DNA from: Paracoccaceae bacterium
Lineage (GTDB): Bacteria; Pseudomonadota; Alphaproteobacteria; Rhodobacterales; Rhodobacteraceae
DNA length: 64,000 bases
NCBI GenBank assembly: GCA_947461435.1
Contig: CANHLE010000004.1
Coordinates: forward strand, 23,212 to 87,211
Reading direction: 5' to 3'
Part shown: positions 57,941 through 64,000 of the stretch, piece by piece
How the letters are laid out: every line of letters starts with the position of its first letter
How positions within the stretch are numbered: the stretch's first letter is position 1
Notes under the pieces: model-generated
Seen by the model: the letters and a program-made list of their open reading frames with translations, nothing else
Told to the model about the DNA's origin: nothing
The model's database searches: none
Translations under genes and position numbers: made by a program

Positions 57941-58573
57941 ATGCTGACCGAAAAGCTGAACTGGCGTTACGCATCCAAGAAAATGGATGCAACGAAGTCA
58001 GTGCCTGCCGAAAAAGTGACCAAAATCCTGGAGGCCGTGCGTCTGGCCCCAACATCGTCGGGTTTGCAGCCCTTCGAAGTGATCGTTGTGACGAACAAGG
58101 ACCTGCGCGAGAAACTGAAGGCAGCCGCCTTTGGGCAAGCCCAATTGACCGACGGCAGCCATCTGTTGGTTTTCGCCGCGTGGGATACCTATACCGAAGC
58201 GCGGATCGACGGGGTGGTCGCCGAGATCGAGGCCGCCCGCGGCGGCAAGAATGAAGGCGTGACCAGCTATTACGACGGTCTGAAGGCGCAATATGTGCCG
58301 CGCGATGCGCAGGTGAACTTTGAACATGCGGCACGTCAGACCTACCTTGCCCTTGGCATCGGTTTGACGGCGGCGGCCTTTGAGGAAGTCGATGCGACCC
58401 CCATGGAAGGGTTCGATCCGGCGCAAGTGGATGAGATTTTGGGCCTGCGCGCCCGTGGTTTGCGCTCTGTGGCGCTGATGCCTTTAGGCTATCGTGACCT
58501 TGCGGGCGATTGGCTTGCAGGATTGCCCAAAGTTCGCCGTTCCAAGGACGATCTGTTCACCGTACTGGCGTAA
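57941..58573 (+). CDS. NAD(P)H-dependent nitroreductase (NfsB-like)
   Basis: 210 aa FMN flavoprotein. The N-terminal LNWRYASKKMD and AVRLAPTSSGLQPFEVIVV are diagnostic of the NfsB/FRase I group; the C-terminal half has the GLRSVALMPLGYRDL stretch. Substrates of such enzymes include quinones and nitroaromatics; the physiological one is unknown. The ATG at 57941 follows AGAAGGA. A palindrome at its predicted transcription start implies control by an unlinked regulator. A strong UUCG-loop terminator follows. Confidence 0.88.
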   Translation: MLTEKLNWRYASKKMDATKSVPAEKVTKILEAVRLAPTSSGLQPFEVIVVTNKDLREKLKAAAFGQAQLTDGSHLLVFAAWDTYTEARIDGVVAEIEAARGGKNEGVTSYYDGLKAQYVPRDAQVNFEHAARQTYLALGIGLTAAAFEEVDATPMEGFDPAQVDEILGLRARGLRSVALMPLGYRDLAGDWLAGLPKVRRSKDDLFTVLA

Positions 58574-58591
58574 GCTAAGTTTCTGACAACG

Positions 58592-58621
58592 AAAAAGGCG
58601 GTCCTTCGGGGCCGACTTTTT
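58592..58621. terminator. UUCG-loop terminator between convergent genes
   Basis: Stem AAAAAGGCGGTCC with GGGCCGACTTTTT around loop TTCG (one mismatch, one G-U pair), with T-runs on both strands. It lies between the nitroreductase and DoxX-like genes. Confidence 0.82.
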
Positions 58622-58624
58622 GTC

Positions 58625-59011
58625 TTATCTGGTCAGCGGAAAGACACGGCGGATGCGCGGATCACGCAAAATCAGACCGCCCCACATCATGATTCCAAGA
58701 TAGATGCCAAAAAGCGTATGGCTGGCCAAGGGCGAGCCGGCCCGCAGCTGCGTGGTGATCGCGCCGCCCAAGATGGCCATCATCAACACCGCGCCAAGCA
58801 ATCCTGTCGGCGGGAAAAGAAACAAAAGCGTGCAGATCAATTCCAAGGTGCCGATCAACAGGATGGGACTGTCAGGCCAGCCAAGGGCGGCCATCGTTTC
58901 TTGCGCGATGGGCATTCCCAGCACTTTGGGGGCCACGGATGCGCCGAACATGAACAGGGCGAAAAGGGCCGAAAGGGCCCAACCAATGCGGGAGAGAGTG
59001 GACGGGGACAT
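58625..59011 (-). CDS. DoxX-like membrane protein
   Basis: 128 aa, four helices: IGWALSALFALFMFGASVAP, the LLIGTLELICTLLFLFPPTGLLGAVL segment, MMAILGGAITTQLRAGSP and LFGIYLGIMMWGGLIL. This fits the DoxX-like superfamily, small quinone-pathway or stress-associated proteins; function is unknown here. The ATG at 59011 (MSPSTLSRIG) is chosen over a TTG at 59068. Convergent with the nitroreductase and divergent from rpsA. Confidence 0.78.
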   Translation of the reverse strand: MSPSTLSRIGWALSALFALFMFGASVAPKVLGMPIAQETMAALGWPDSPILLIGTLELICTLLFLFPPTGLLGAVLMMAILGGAITTQLRAGSPLASHTLFGIYLGIMMWGGLILRDPRIRRVFPLTR

Positions 59012-59108
59012 GACAAGCCTTTGCTGACAGGATGCAAAAACTCTTGGCAGCCCGGTATTCGCTGTCAAGACCGACCTGTGTTTGGCGCGCCAAAATTGGA
59101 TTCAAGAC

Positions 59109-59137
59109 TTGCAAACGGCCCATTGCAAGCCTATCAG
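59109..59137 (+). promoter_or_regulatory. Candidate rpsA promoter
   Basis: TTGCAA (59109-59114), 17-bp spacer, TATCAG (59132-59137). The -35 lies in a perfect CTTGCAA/TTGCAAG inverted repeat (59108-59129). A small GGGCC/GGCCC-TTTT stem (59157-59176) sits in the leader. Confidence 0.4.
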
Positions 59138-59254
59138 GCGCCATTACTGAAGGGTCGGGCCAGTCTCGGCCCTTTTAACTATGGCTCATTGAACGAGCAA
59201 GACCGGCGGAACCAACCGCAAGGCCAGTGACATGACGAAGAAAAGGACTACTGC

Positions 59255-60931
59255 ATGAACTCGAAAGCTATGGACGAATTCGAAGCTCTTCTGAAGGAAA
59301 GCTTTGAAATTGATACCCCCGAAGAGGGTACGGTTGTTAAAGGTTTGGTGATCGCGATTGAAGCGGGCCAGGCCATCATCGACGTCGGCTACAAAATGGA
59401 AGGCCGCGTTGACCTGAAAGAATTTGCCAACCCCGGCGAGAACGTTGAGATCAAGGTCGGCGATACCGTTGAGGTTTATCTGGACCGCGTGGAAAATGCC
59501 CGCGGCGAAGCCCAAATCTCGCGCGAAAAAGCCCGCCGCGAAGAAGCCTGGGACCGTCTTGAAAAAGCCTATGCCTCTGAGACGCGCGTTGATGGCGCGA
59601 TCTTTGGCCGTGTCAAAGGTGGTTTCACGGTCGATCTGGGCGGCGCTGTGGCCTTCTTGCCCGGCAGCCAAGTCGACGTGCGCCCTGTGCGCGATGCTGG
59701 CCCGTTGATGGGCATGAAGCAGCCCTTCCAGATTTTGAAAATGGACCGTCGCCGCGGCAACATCGTTGTCTCGCGTCGTTCGATTCTGGAAGAATCGCGT
59801 GCCGAACAGCGTGCGGAAGTCATTGGCAATCTGACCGAAGGTCAAACCGTGGACGGCGTGGTCAAGAACATCACCGAATACGGTGCGTTTGTGGATCTGG
59901 GCGGCGTGGACGGTTTGCTTCACGTCACCGATATGGCGTGGCGCCGCATCAACCATCCGTCGGAAATTCTGGCGATTGGCGAGACCGTCAAGGTTCAGGT
60001 CATCAAGATCAACAAAGAGACCCACCGCATTTCGCTGGGCATGAAGCAATTGCAATCCGATCCTTGGGATGCTGTTGAAAAGCTTTATGCACTTGGCACC
60101 GTGCACAAGGGCCGCGTTACCAACATCACCGATTACGGCGCCTTCGTGGAGCTGGAAGCCGGGGTTGAAGGTTTGGTTCACGTGTCCGAAATGTCGTGGA
60201 CCAAGAAGAACGTGCATCCCGGAAAGATCGTTTCGACCTCTCAGGAAGTCGAAGTCATGGTTCTGGAAATCGACAGCACCAAGCGCCGTGTGTCGCTTGG
60301 CCTGAAGCAAACCCAGCGCAATCCATGGGAAGTATTCGCCGAGTCGCACCCCGTTGGTTCCACCATCGAGGGCGAAGTCAAGAATATCACCGAGTTCGGT
60401 CTTTTCGTGGGCCTGGACAACGACATCGACGGCATGGTTCACCTGTCCGACTTGTCGTGGGATCAGCGCGGCGAAGATGCCATTCAGAACTACCGCAAGG
60501 GCGACACGGTTAAAGCCGCTGTCACCGAAGTGGATGTCGAGAAAGAGCGGATTTCGCTGTCGGTCAAGGCTTTGGGCGAAGACAACTTCACCGATGCAGT
60601 GGACGGCGTAAAGCGCGGGACGATCATCACGGTTGAAGTGACCGCGATCGAAGAGGGCGGTATCGAAGTGGAATACAACGGCGCCAAGTCGTTTATCCGC
60701 CGCTCTGACCTGTCGCGTGAGCGCGGCGATCAGCGCCCCGAGCGTTTTTCGGTTGGCGACAAGATCGACGTGCGTGTGACCAACATCGACAGCAAGACCC
60801 GCAAACTGGGTCTGTCGATCAAGGCACGCGAGATCGCCGAAGAGAAAGAGGCTGTTGAACAGTATGGTTCGTCCGATTCGGGCGCTTCGCTGGGCGACAT
60901 CCTTGGCGCGGCGTTGAAGGGCGGCAAGTAA
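59255..60931 (+). CDS. rpsA: 30S ribosomal protein S1
   Basis: 558 aa, the RNA-binding S1 protein that helps mRNA docking on the 30S subunit. Six S1 repeats can be followed by recurring GxFVDLGGVDGLLHVTDM- and GAFVELEAGVEGLVHVSEM-type blocks; the C-terminal tail is Ser/Gly/Ala-rich. ATG at 59255 with AAAAGGAC upstream. Codon use is the most biased in the window, as expected for a ribosomal gene. ihfB follows after 200 bp, beyond a terminator-like hairpin. Confidence 0.97.
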   Translation: MNSKAMDEFEALLKESFEIDTPEEGTVVKGLVIAIEAGQAIIDVGYKMEGRVDLKEFANPGENVEIKVGDTVEVYLDRVENARGEAQISREKARREEAWDRLEKAYASETRVDGAIFGRVKGGFTVDLGGAVAFLPGSQVDVRPVRDAGPLMGMKQPFQILKMDRRRGNIVVSRRSILEESRAEQRAEVIGNLTEGQTVDGVVKNITEYGAFVDLGGVDGLLHVTDMAWRRINHPSEILAIGETVKVQVIKINKETHRISLGMKQLQSDPWDAVEKLYALGTVHKGRVTNITDYGAFVELEAGVEGLVHVSEMSWTKKNVHPGKIVSTSQEVEVMVLEIDSTKRRVSLGLKQTQRNPWEVFAESHPVGSTIEGEVKNITEFGLFVGLDNDIDGMVHLSDLSWDQRGEDAIQNYRKGDTVKAAVTEVDVEKERISLSVKALGEDNFTDAVDGVKRGTIITVEVTAIEEGGIEVEYNGAKSFIRRSDLSRERGDQRPERFSVGDKIDVRVTNIDSKTRKLGLSIKAREIAEEKEAVEQYGSSDSGASLGDILGAALKGGK

Positions 60932-60967
60932 GCCTTTCGGCTGAAAACCGTAGACCTTTGTGACTTT

Positions 60968-60998
60968 GGGCCGTCTCGAAAGGGGCGGCCCTTTCCTT
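60968..60998 (+). terminator. Terminator-like hairpin after rpsA
   Basis: GGGCCGTC/GGCGGCCC stem (one G-U pair, 8-nt loop) followed by TTTCCTTT, 37 bp after the rpsA stop. Confidence 0.7.
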
Positions 60999-61025
60999 TG
61001 TGGGTAGGCGCACCACCAATTTCAT

Positions 61026-61055
61026 TTGTGCAGTTCAGAAATTTTGTCCTATAGT
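61026..61055 (+). promoter_or_regulatory. Candidate ihfB promoter
   Basis: TTGTGC (61026-61031), 18-bp spacer, TATAGT (61050-61055; five of six to consensus). Predicted start near 61062, about 70 nt before ihfB. Confidence 0.5.
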
Positions 61056-61131
61056 CCGCCATGTTAGATGTTCTGTGACGCAGAAGGCCCGAATAACAGG
61101 GCATGTGCGTTCACAAGGGGGGATGTGCTGA

Positions 61132-61413
61132 ATGATCCGGTCTGAACTGATCCAGAAGATTGCGGACGAGAACCCGCACCTGACTCAACGTCATGTTGAA
61201 CGCATCGTAAACACGGTGTTCGAAGAGATTATCGAAGCTCTTGCCAAGGGTGATCGGGTGGAACTGCGCGGGTTTGGTGCATTCTCGGTCAAGGCCCGCG
61301 AGGCGCGCGTTGGGCGCAACCCGCGCACGGGCGAAGCAGTCAAGGTCGATGACAAGAAGGTGCCGTTCTTCAAGACCGGCAAATTGTTGCGGGATCGGTT
61401 GAACAGCAAGTAA
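61132..61413 (+). CDS. ihfB: Integration host factor subunit beta
   Basis: 93 aa HU/IHF-family DNA-bending protein, beta subunit of IHF; the partner IhfA is not in the window. The signature [16 protein letters not shown] with the DNA-intercalating proline region is visible, and [14 protein letters not shown] closes the protein. It follows rpsA, the conserved order in Proteobacteria. Has its own promoter-like element at 61026. ATG at 61132. Confidence 0.95.
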   Translation: MIRSELIQKIADENPHLTQRHVERIVNTVFEEIIEALAKGDRVELRGFGAFSVKAREARVGRNPRTGEAVKVDDKKVPFFKTGKLLRDRLNSK

Positions 61414-61483
61414 GCTATCTTGCGGCGGGCCCTGTTCGCGCCGATGATGGGCCAGTGGCCCTTTTTGAGCATTGGCAGATGAC

Positions 61484-61840
61484 ATGATCCGCGTTCTTAA
61501 ATATCTGTTTTTGGCGGCCTTGATGATTGTGCTGGTCAGTGTGGCCTTTGCAAACCGGGCCCCTGTGGAGCTGCGTGTTTTGCCCGACGATCTGGCGCTG
61601 CTGTTCGGCGGCAATTATTCCGTCGAAGTGCCTTTATTCCTAGTGGTTTTCGTCGGCATCGCCATGGGTCTTGTCTTGGGGTTCGCCTGGGAATGGGCGC
61701 GCGAGCACAAGCACCGCGCGGCGGCCGTCAGTGGCACGCGCCAAGTCGCCCGGTTGGAGCGGGAACTGGCGGTCATGAAAGACTCCACCTCGGCCCCGAA
61801 GGATGAGATTTTGGCGCTTCTGGACGGCAAGAAAGCCTGA
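61484..61840 (+). CDS. lapA: LapA-domain membrane protein
   Basis: 118 aa. Two membrane helices (about residues 5-22 and 47-70) and a C-terminal coiled-coil-like helix ([15 protein letters not shown]) form the LapA/DUF1049 layout; LapA of E. coli acts with LapB in controlling LPS synthesis. Here no lapB is adjacent. The ATG at 61484 (MIRVLKYLF) is chosen; an in-frame TTG at 61472 adds four residues. It lies between ihfB and trpF with 2 bp to trpF, so these two are co-transcribed. Confidence 0.86.
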   Translation: MIRVLKYLFLAALMIVLVSVAFANRAPVELRVLPDDLALLFGGNYSVEVPLFLVVFVGIAMGLVLGFAWEWAREHKHRAAAVSGTRQVARLERELAVMKDSTSAPKDEILALLDGKKA

Positions 61841-61842
61841 AG

Positions 61843-62520
61843 ATGACGCAGATCAGGGTTAAAATTTGCGGTCTGCGGACGGTTGAAGATGTGCAGGCGG
61901 TGGCGAGCGCGGGCGGGGCTTACATGGGGCTGAACTTCTTTCCGCCGTCGCCCCGATATCTGACCTTGCAAGAAGGGCGCAGCTTGGCTTTGGCGGCCCC
62001 CTTGGGTTTGGCAAAGGTGGCGCTGACGGTAAATGCGGACGAGGCCACGTTGGACGCATTGATCGAGGCGATGCCGCTGGACATGTTGCAATTGCACGGC
62101 GCCGAAACGCCGGACCGTGTAGCAGAAGTGCGCGCGCGCTATGGTTTGCCCGTCATGAAAGTGATCGGCGTGCGCGACGAAGGCGATTTGGCCGAGTTGT
62201 TCGACTTCTCAACCGTGGCCGATCAGATCATGATTGATGCCAAACCCCCGAAAGACGCCGTTTTGCCGGGTGGCAACGGGCTGACCTTTGATTGGCGGCT
62301 TGTGGCACAGCGGCGCTGGTTGCGTCCGTGGATGCTGGCGGGGGGCCTGACGGCCCAGAACGTGGCCGAAGCGATCCGGCTGACAAACGCGCGGCAAGTG
62401 GACGTCGCTTCGGGCGTGGAATCCGCGCCGGGCGTAAAGGATGCGGACAAGATTGCCGCATTTGTCGCGGCGGCGGGCGCGGGGCCAGGGGCCCGCGGCG
62501 CGCCGCCAAAGCTGCGCTAA
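61843..62520 (+). CDS. trpF: Phosphoribosylanthranilate isomerase
   Basis: 225 aa TIM-barrel enzyme of tryptophan synthesis. The N-terminal [13 protein letters not shown] (catalytic Cys), the central [20 protein letters not shown] and the C-terminal [14 protein letters not shown] and [14 protein letters not shown] phosphate-binding segments (catalytic Asp in MIDAKPP) are intact. ATG at 61843, 2 bp after lapA. In Rhodobacterales trpB usually follows, but here a serine hydrolase gene is next after 263 bp. Confidence 0.95.
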   Translation: MTQIRVKICGLRTVEDVQAVASAGGAYMGLNFFPPSPRYLTLQEGRSLALAAPLGLAKVALTVNADEATLDALIEAMPLDMLQLHGAETPDRVAEVRARYGLPVMKVIGVRDEGDLAELFDFSTVADQIMIDAKPPKDAVLPGGNGLTFDWRLVAQRRWLRPWMLAGGLTAQNVAEAIRLTNARQVDVASGVESAPGVKDADKIAAFVAAAGAGPGARGAPPKLR

Positions 62521-62783
62521 AGGCCAACAGGGCGTTGCGGGACGCCGGAACCGTGCGGCGCTTGAAGAGGGCCTTGATGCGGATGTTGCAGGTGATCCAC
62601 GGTCACGGCGGGTAGCAGAGGCATCTGTTTGAGGGCCTATCGGGGCGTTTGCTGCCCCGCACTGGGCCGACGCCCATGGATGATCTGCCCCGCGGTTGGG
62701 CGTTGTAACGCAAGGTCAGGCTTGCTTTGCTCCATCTGCGTCGGGTGTGGTGACGCAGGGGCAGGGGCCACAGGGGGATTGGG

Positions 62784-63935
62784 ATGAAGATTTTGGGTTG
62801 GGTCCTTAAGGCGCTGGCCGCCTTGGCCATCGTGGCGGCCGTCTTGGGGCTGTGGAAACGCGAAGAGATCACGCGGCTTCTGGCCGTCAACACCTTGTTT
62901 GAGCCTGAAAACATCGTTCAAAACTTCAGCCATATGGATGATCTGTTTTTCCACGTTCCGCTGTCGCGTGGGGCGGGGCCGGTGTCGCCTTTGCCTTTGG
63001 GCCCGCAAGCGGTCTTGTCGGCTGAGGCCGAGAAATGGATCGTCGAGCGGGCCGTTACCGGTCTTGTGATGATCAAGAACGGCCAGCTTGTTCAAGATCG
63101 GTACTTTTTGCAAACTGACCCCTTGGATCGGCGGATCAGTTGGTCTGTCGCCAAAAGCTTTCTGGCCAGTCTGTACGGGGTTCTGGACGCTGAAGGGCTG
63201 ATGCCGCCCTTGGACACCCCTGTTGTGGATGTCGTCCCGGAGTTGGCGGGGTCTGCCTATGACGGTGCTAGCATCCGCGATGTGATGACCATGTCTTCGG
63301 GGGTTGCCTTTAACGAAGACTATCTGGATTTCTGGAGCGACATCAACAAAATGGGCCGCGTTCTGGCCTTGGGCGGATCAATGGATGGCTTTGCCGCCGG
63401 GTTGACCACCCGCGCCGCAGAGCCTGGCAGCCGCTGGCATTATGTGTCGATCGACACGCATGTGATCGGGATGGTGATCCGGGGGGCAACGGGGCAGGAC
63501 ATTCCGGCGCTTTTGAACAACCGGATTCTGGAGCCGATGGGGCTGGAGGCAGATCCCTATTACCTGAGCGACGGGGATGGCGTCAGCTTCGTTCTGGGGG
63601 GGTTGAATCTGCGCACACGGGATTATGCCCGCTTTGGCCAGATGATCTTGCAAGGCGGGCAATGGCAAGGAAAGCAGGTGGTTCCCGCCGACTGGGTTCA
63701 AGCCATGACGCGCCCGCAGGCCAAGGATGGTTCCTTGTATGGTTTTCAGTGGTGGATCCCTGACGATCCGGCACCCGGCGAAGTCATGGCGCAGGGCATC
63801 TATGGCCAATGGATCTATATCAATCCGGGTTTGGGGGTGGTGATCGCGGTCAATTCTGCCGATCGGGGGTTTGAAGATCCGGGGGTATATGACGCATCGG
63901 TGGAAATGCTGCGCAGCATGGCGGCAGGATTATAA
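62784..63935 (+). CDS. Serine hydrolase (beta-lactamase-like), membrane-anchored
   Basis: 383 aa. The N-terminal helix (ILGWVLKALAALAIVAAVLG) anchors or exports the protein. The catalytic SVAKS (S-x-x-K) lies near residue 120; SIDTH is in the position of the second motif, and the QGIYGQWIYINP stretch near the C-terminus takes the third-motif place. Similar to the hydrolase at 36501-37640 but without close identity. Likely an esterase/amidase; substrate unknown. ATG at 62784, 263 bp after trpF; the intervening DNA shows no gene. Its stop overlaps the end of a gene on the opposite strand. Confidence 0.84.
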   Translation: MKILGWVLKALAALAIVAAVLGLWKREEITRLLAVNTLFEPENIVQNFSHMDDLFFHVPLSRGAGPVSPLPLGPQAVLSAEAEKWIVERAVTGLVMIKNGQLVQDRYFLQTDPLDRRISWSVAKSFLASLYGVLDAEGLMPPLDTPVVDVVPELAGSAYDGASIRDVMTMSSGVAFNEDYLDFWSDINKMGRVLALGGSMDGFAAGLTTRAAEPGSRWHYVSIDTHVIGMVIRGATGQDIPALLNNRILEPMGLEADPYYLSDGDGVSFVLGGLNLRTRDYARFGQMILQGGQWQGKQVVPADWVQAMTRPQAKDGSLYGFQWWIPDDPAPGEVMAQGIYGQWIYINPGLGVVIAVNSADRGFEDPGVYDASVEMLRSMAAGL

Positions 63936-64000
63936 GGCCAAGTTGATAACCTGTCCTTTCAGGCGCACGCGGCCCTGAAGGACCTTTGGGATTTTTATCA
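63930..64000 (-). CDS. C-terminal end of a gene entering from the right edge
   Basis: On the minus strand the last 71 bases give 22 codons without a stop, ending ...KVLQGRVRLKGQVINLAL and then TAA at 63932-63930. The basic/hydrophobic pattern with typical codon use looks like a protein C-terminus, and convergent genes with overlapping stops occur elsewhere in this window. Identity cannot be given from so little. The frame could be chance. Confidence 0.35.
   Translation of the reverse strand, partial: IKIPKVLQGRVRLKGQVINLAL

Noticed and set aside
59186..60442. 418-codon minus-strand frame
   Set aside because: Antisense to rpsA, whose repeats and codon bias explain the open frame.

Overview
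The window looks like a single high-GC chromosomal segment from an alphaproteobacterium of the Rhodobacterales (Rhodobacteraceae/Roseobacter type). Signs of this are a GcrA cell-cycle regulator, a SAM/SAH-type riboswitch in front of metK (a class known mainly from Rhodobacterales), a TTGAT-N4-ATCAA (Fnr/FnrL-type) box, the small Rhodobacterales families DUF1467 and DUF6455, and the blocks phoH-ybeY-corC-lnt-metK and aroA/cmk/rpsA/ihfB/lapA/trpF. There is no rRNA, recognisable tRNA, CRISPR array, phage module or transposase. The content is mostly housekeeping with small accessory insertions.

Layout. 0-8 kb: SPOR-domain protein (cut by the window edge), an M48-like protein without HExxH, an acyl-CoA synthetase, a DMT exporter, thymidine kinase, a small CII-like DNA-binding protein and a DEAD-box RNA helicase. 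7.8-8.9 kb: a gene-poor structured region holding a large leader hairpin, an 18-bp perfect inverted repeat and one AT-richer small membrane-protein gene. 8.9-22 kb: carB, an APC permease, pabB-pabC-like, aspS, DUF1993 and a DUF1800/DUF1501 pair with one Tat signal. 21.5-28.8 kb: GNAT, a response regulator, methylmalonyl-CoA epimerase, DUF1467, a CysZ-like protein, a nitroreductase, a lipoprotein M48 protease, an FnrL-boxed DUF6455 gene and fadH. 28.9-33.6 kb: two MFS paralogues in tandem, two cysteine-hydrolase paralogues in tandem with a second DUF1993, and a hemerythrin protein. 33.6-38.5 kb: argD-GNAT-argF, a serine hydrolase and gcrA.

38.6-40.5 kb: an ABA4-like/membrane-protein operon divergent from a TetR regulator, with two matching operator copies between them. 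40.7-54 kb: an RNA-modification and envelope block (rimO, miaB, phoH, ybeY, corC, lnt, metK, queF, trmB). An OmpA-like protein and a lipoprotein that share a two-cysteine module lie between miaB and phoH. A VOC gene broken by an in-frame TAG follows queF. 54-64 kb: aroA, a membrane protein, cmk, a KpsS-like protein, a nitroreductase with an operator-like palindrome, a DoxX-like protein, rpsA, ihfB, lapA, trpF, a second serine hydrolase, and the C-terminal codons of a gene entering from the right edge.

The genes cover pyrimidine, arginine, folate, tryptophan and aromatic biosynthesis, SAM supply, translation and RNA modification, and envelope assembly. I saw no large undescribed system such as a new defence or secretion locus. 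The best candidates for something undescribed are the OmpA/lipoprotein pair with its shared module, the Tat/non-Tat DUF1501/DUF1800 pair, the Fnr-linked DUF6455 gene, and the structured region at 7.8-8.5 kb. All calls come from reading the sequence and recalling family features; no database search was run.
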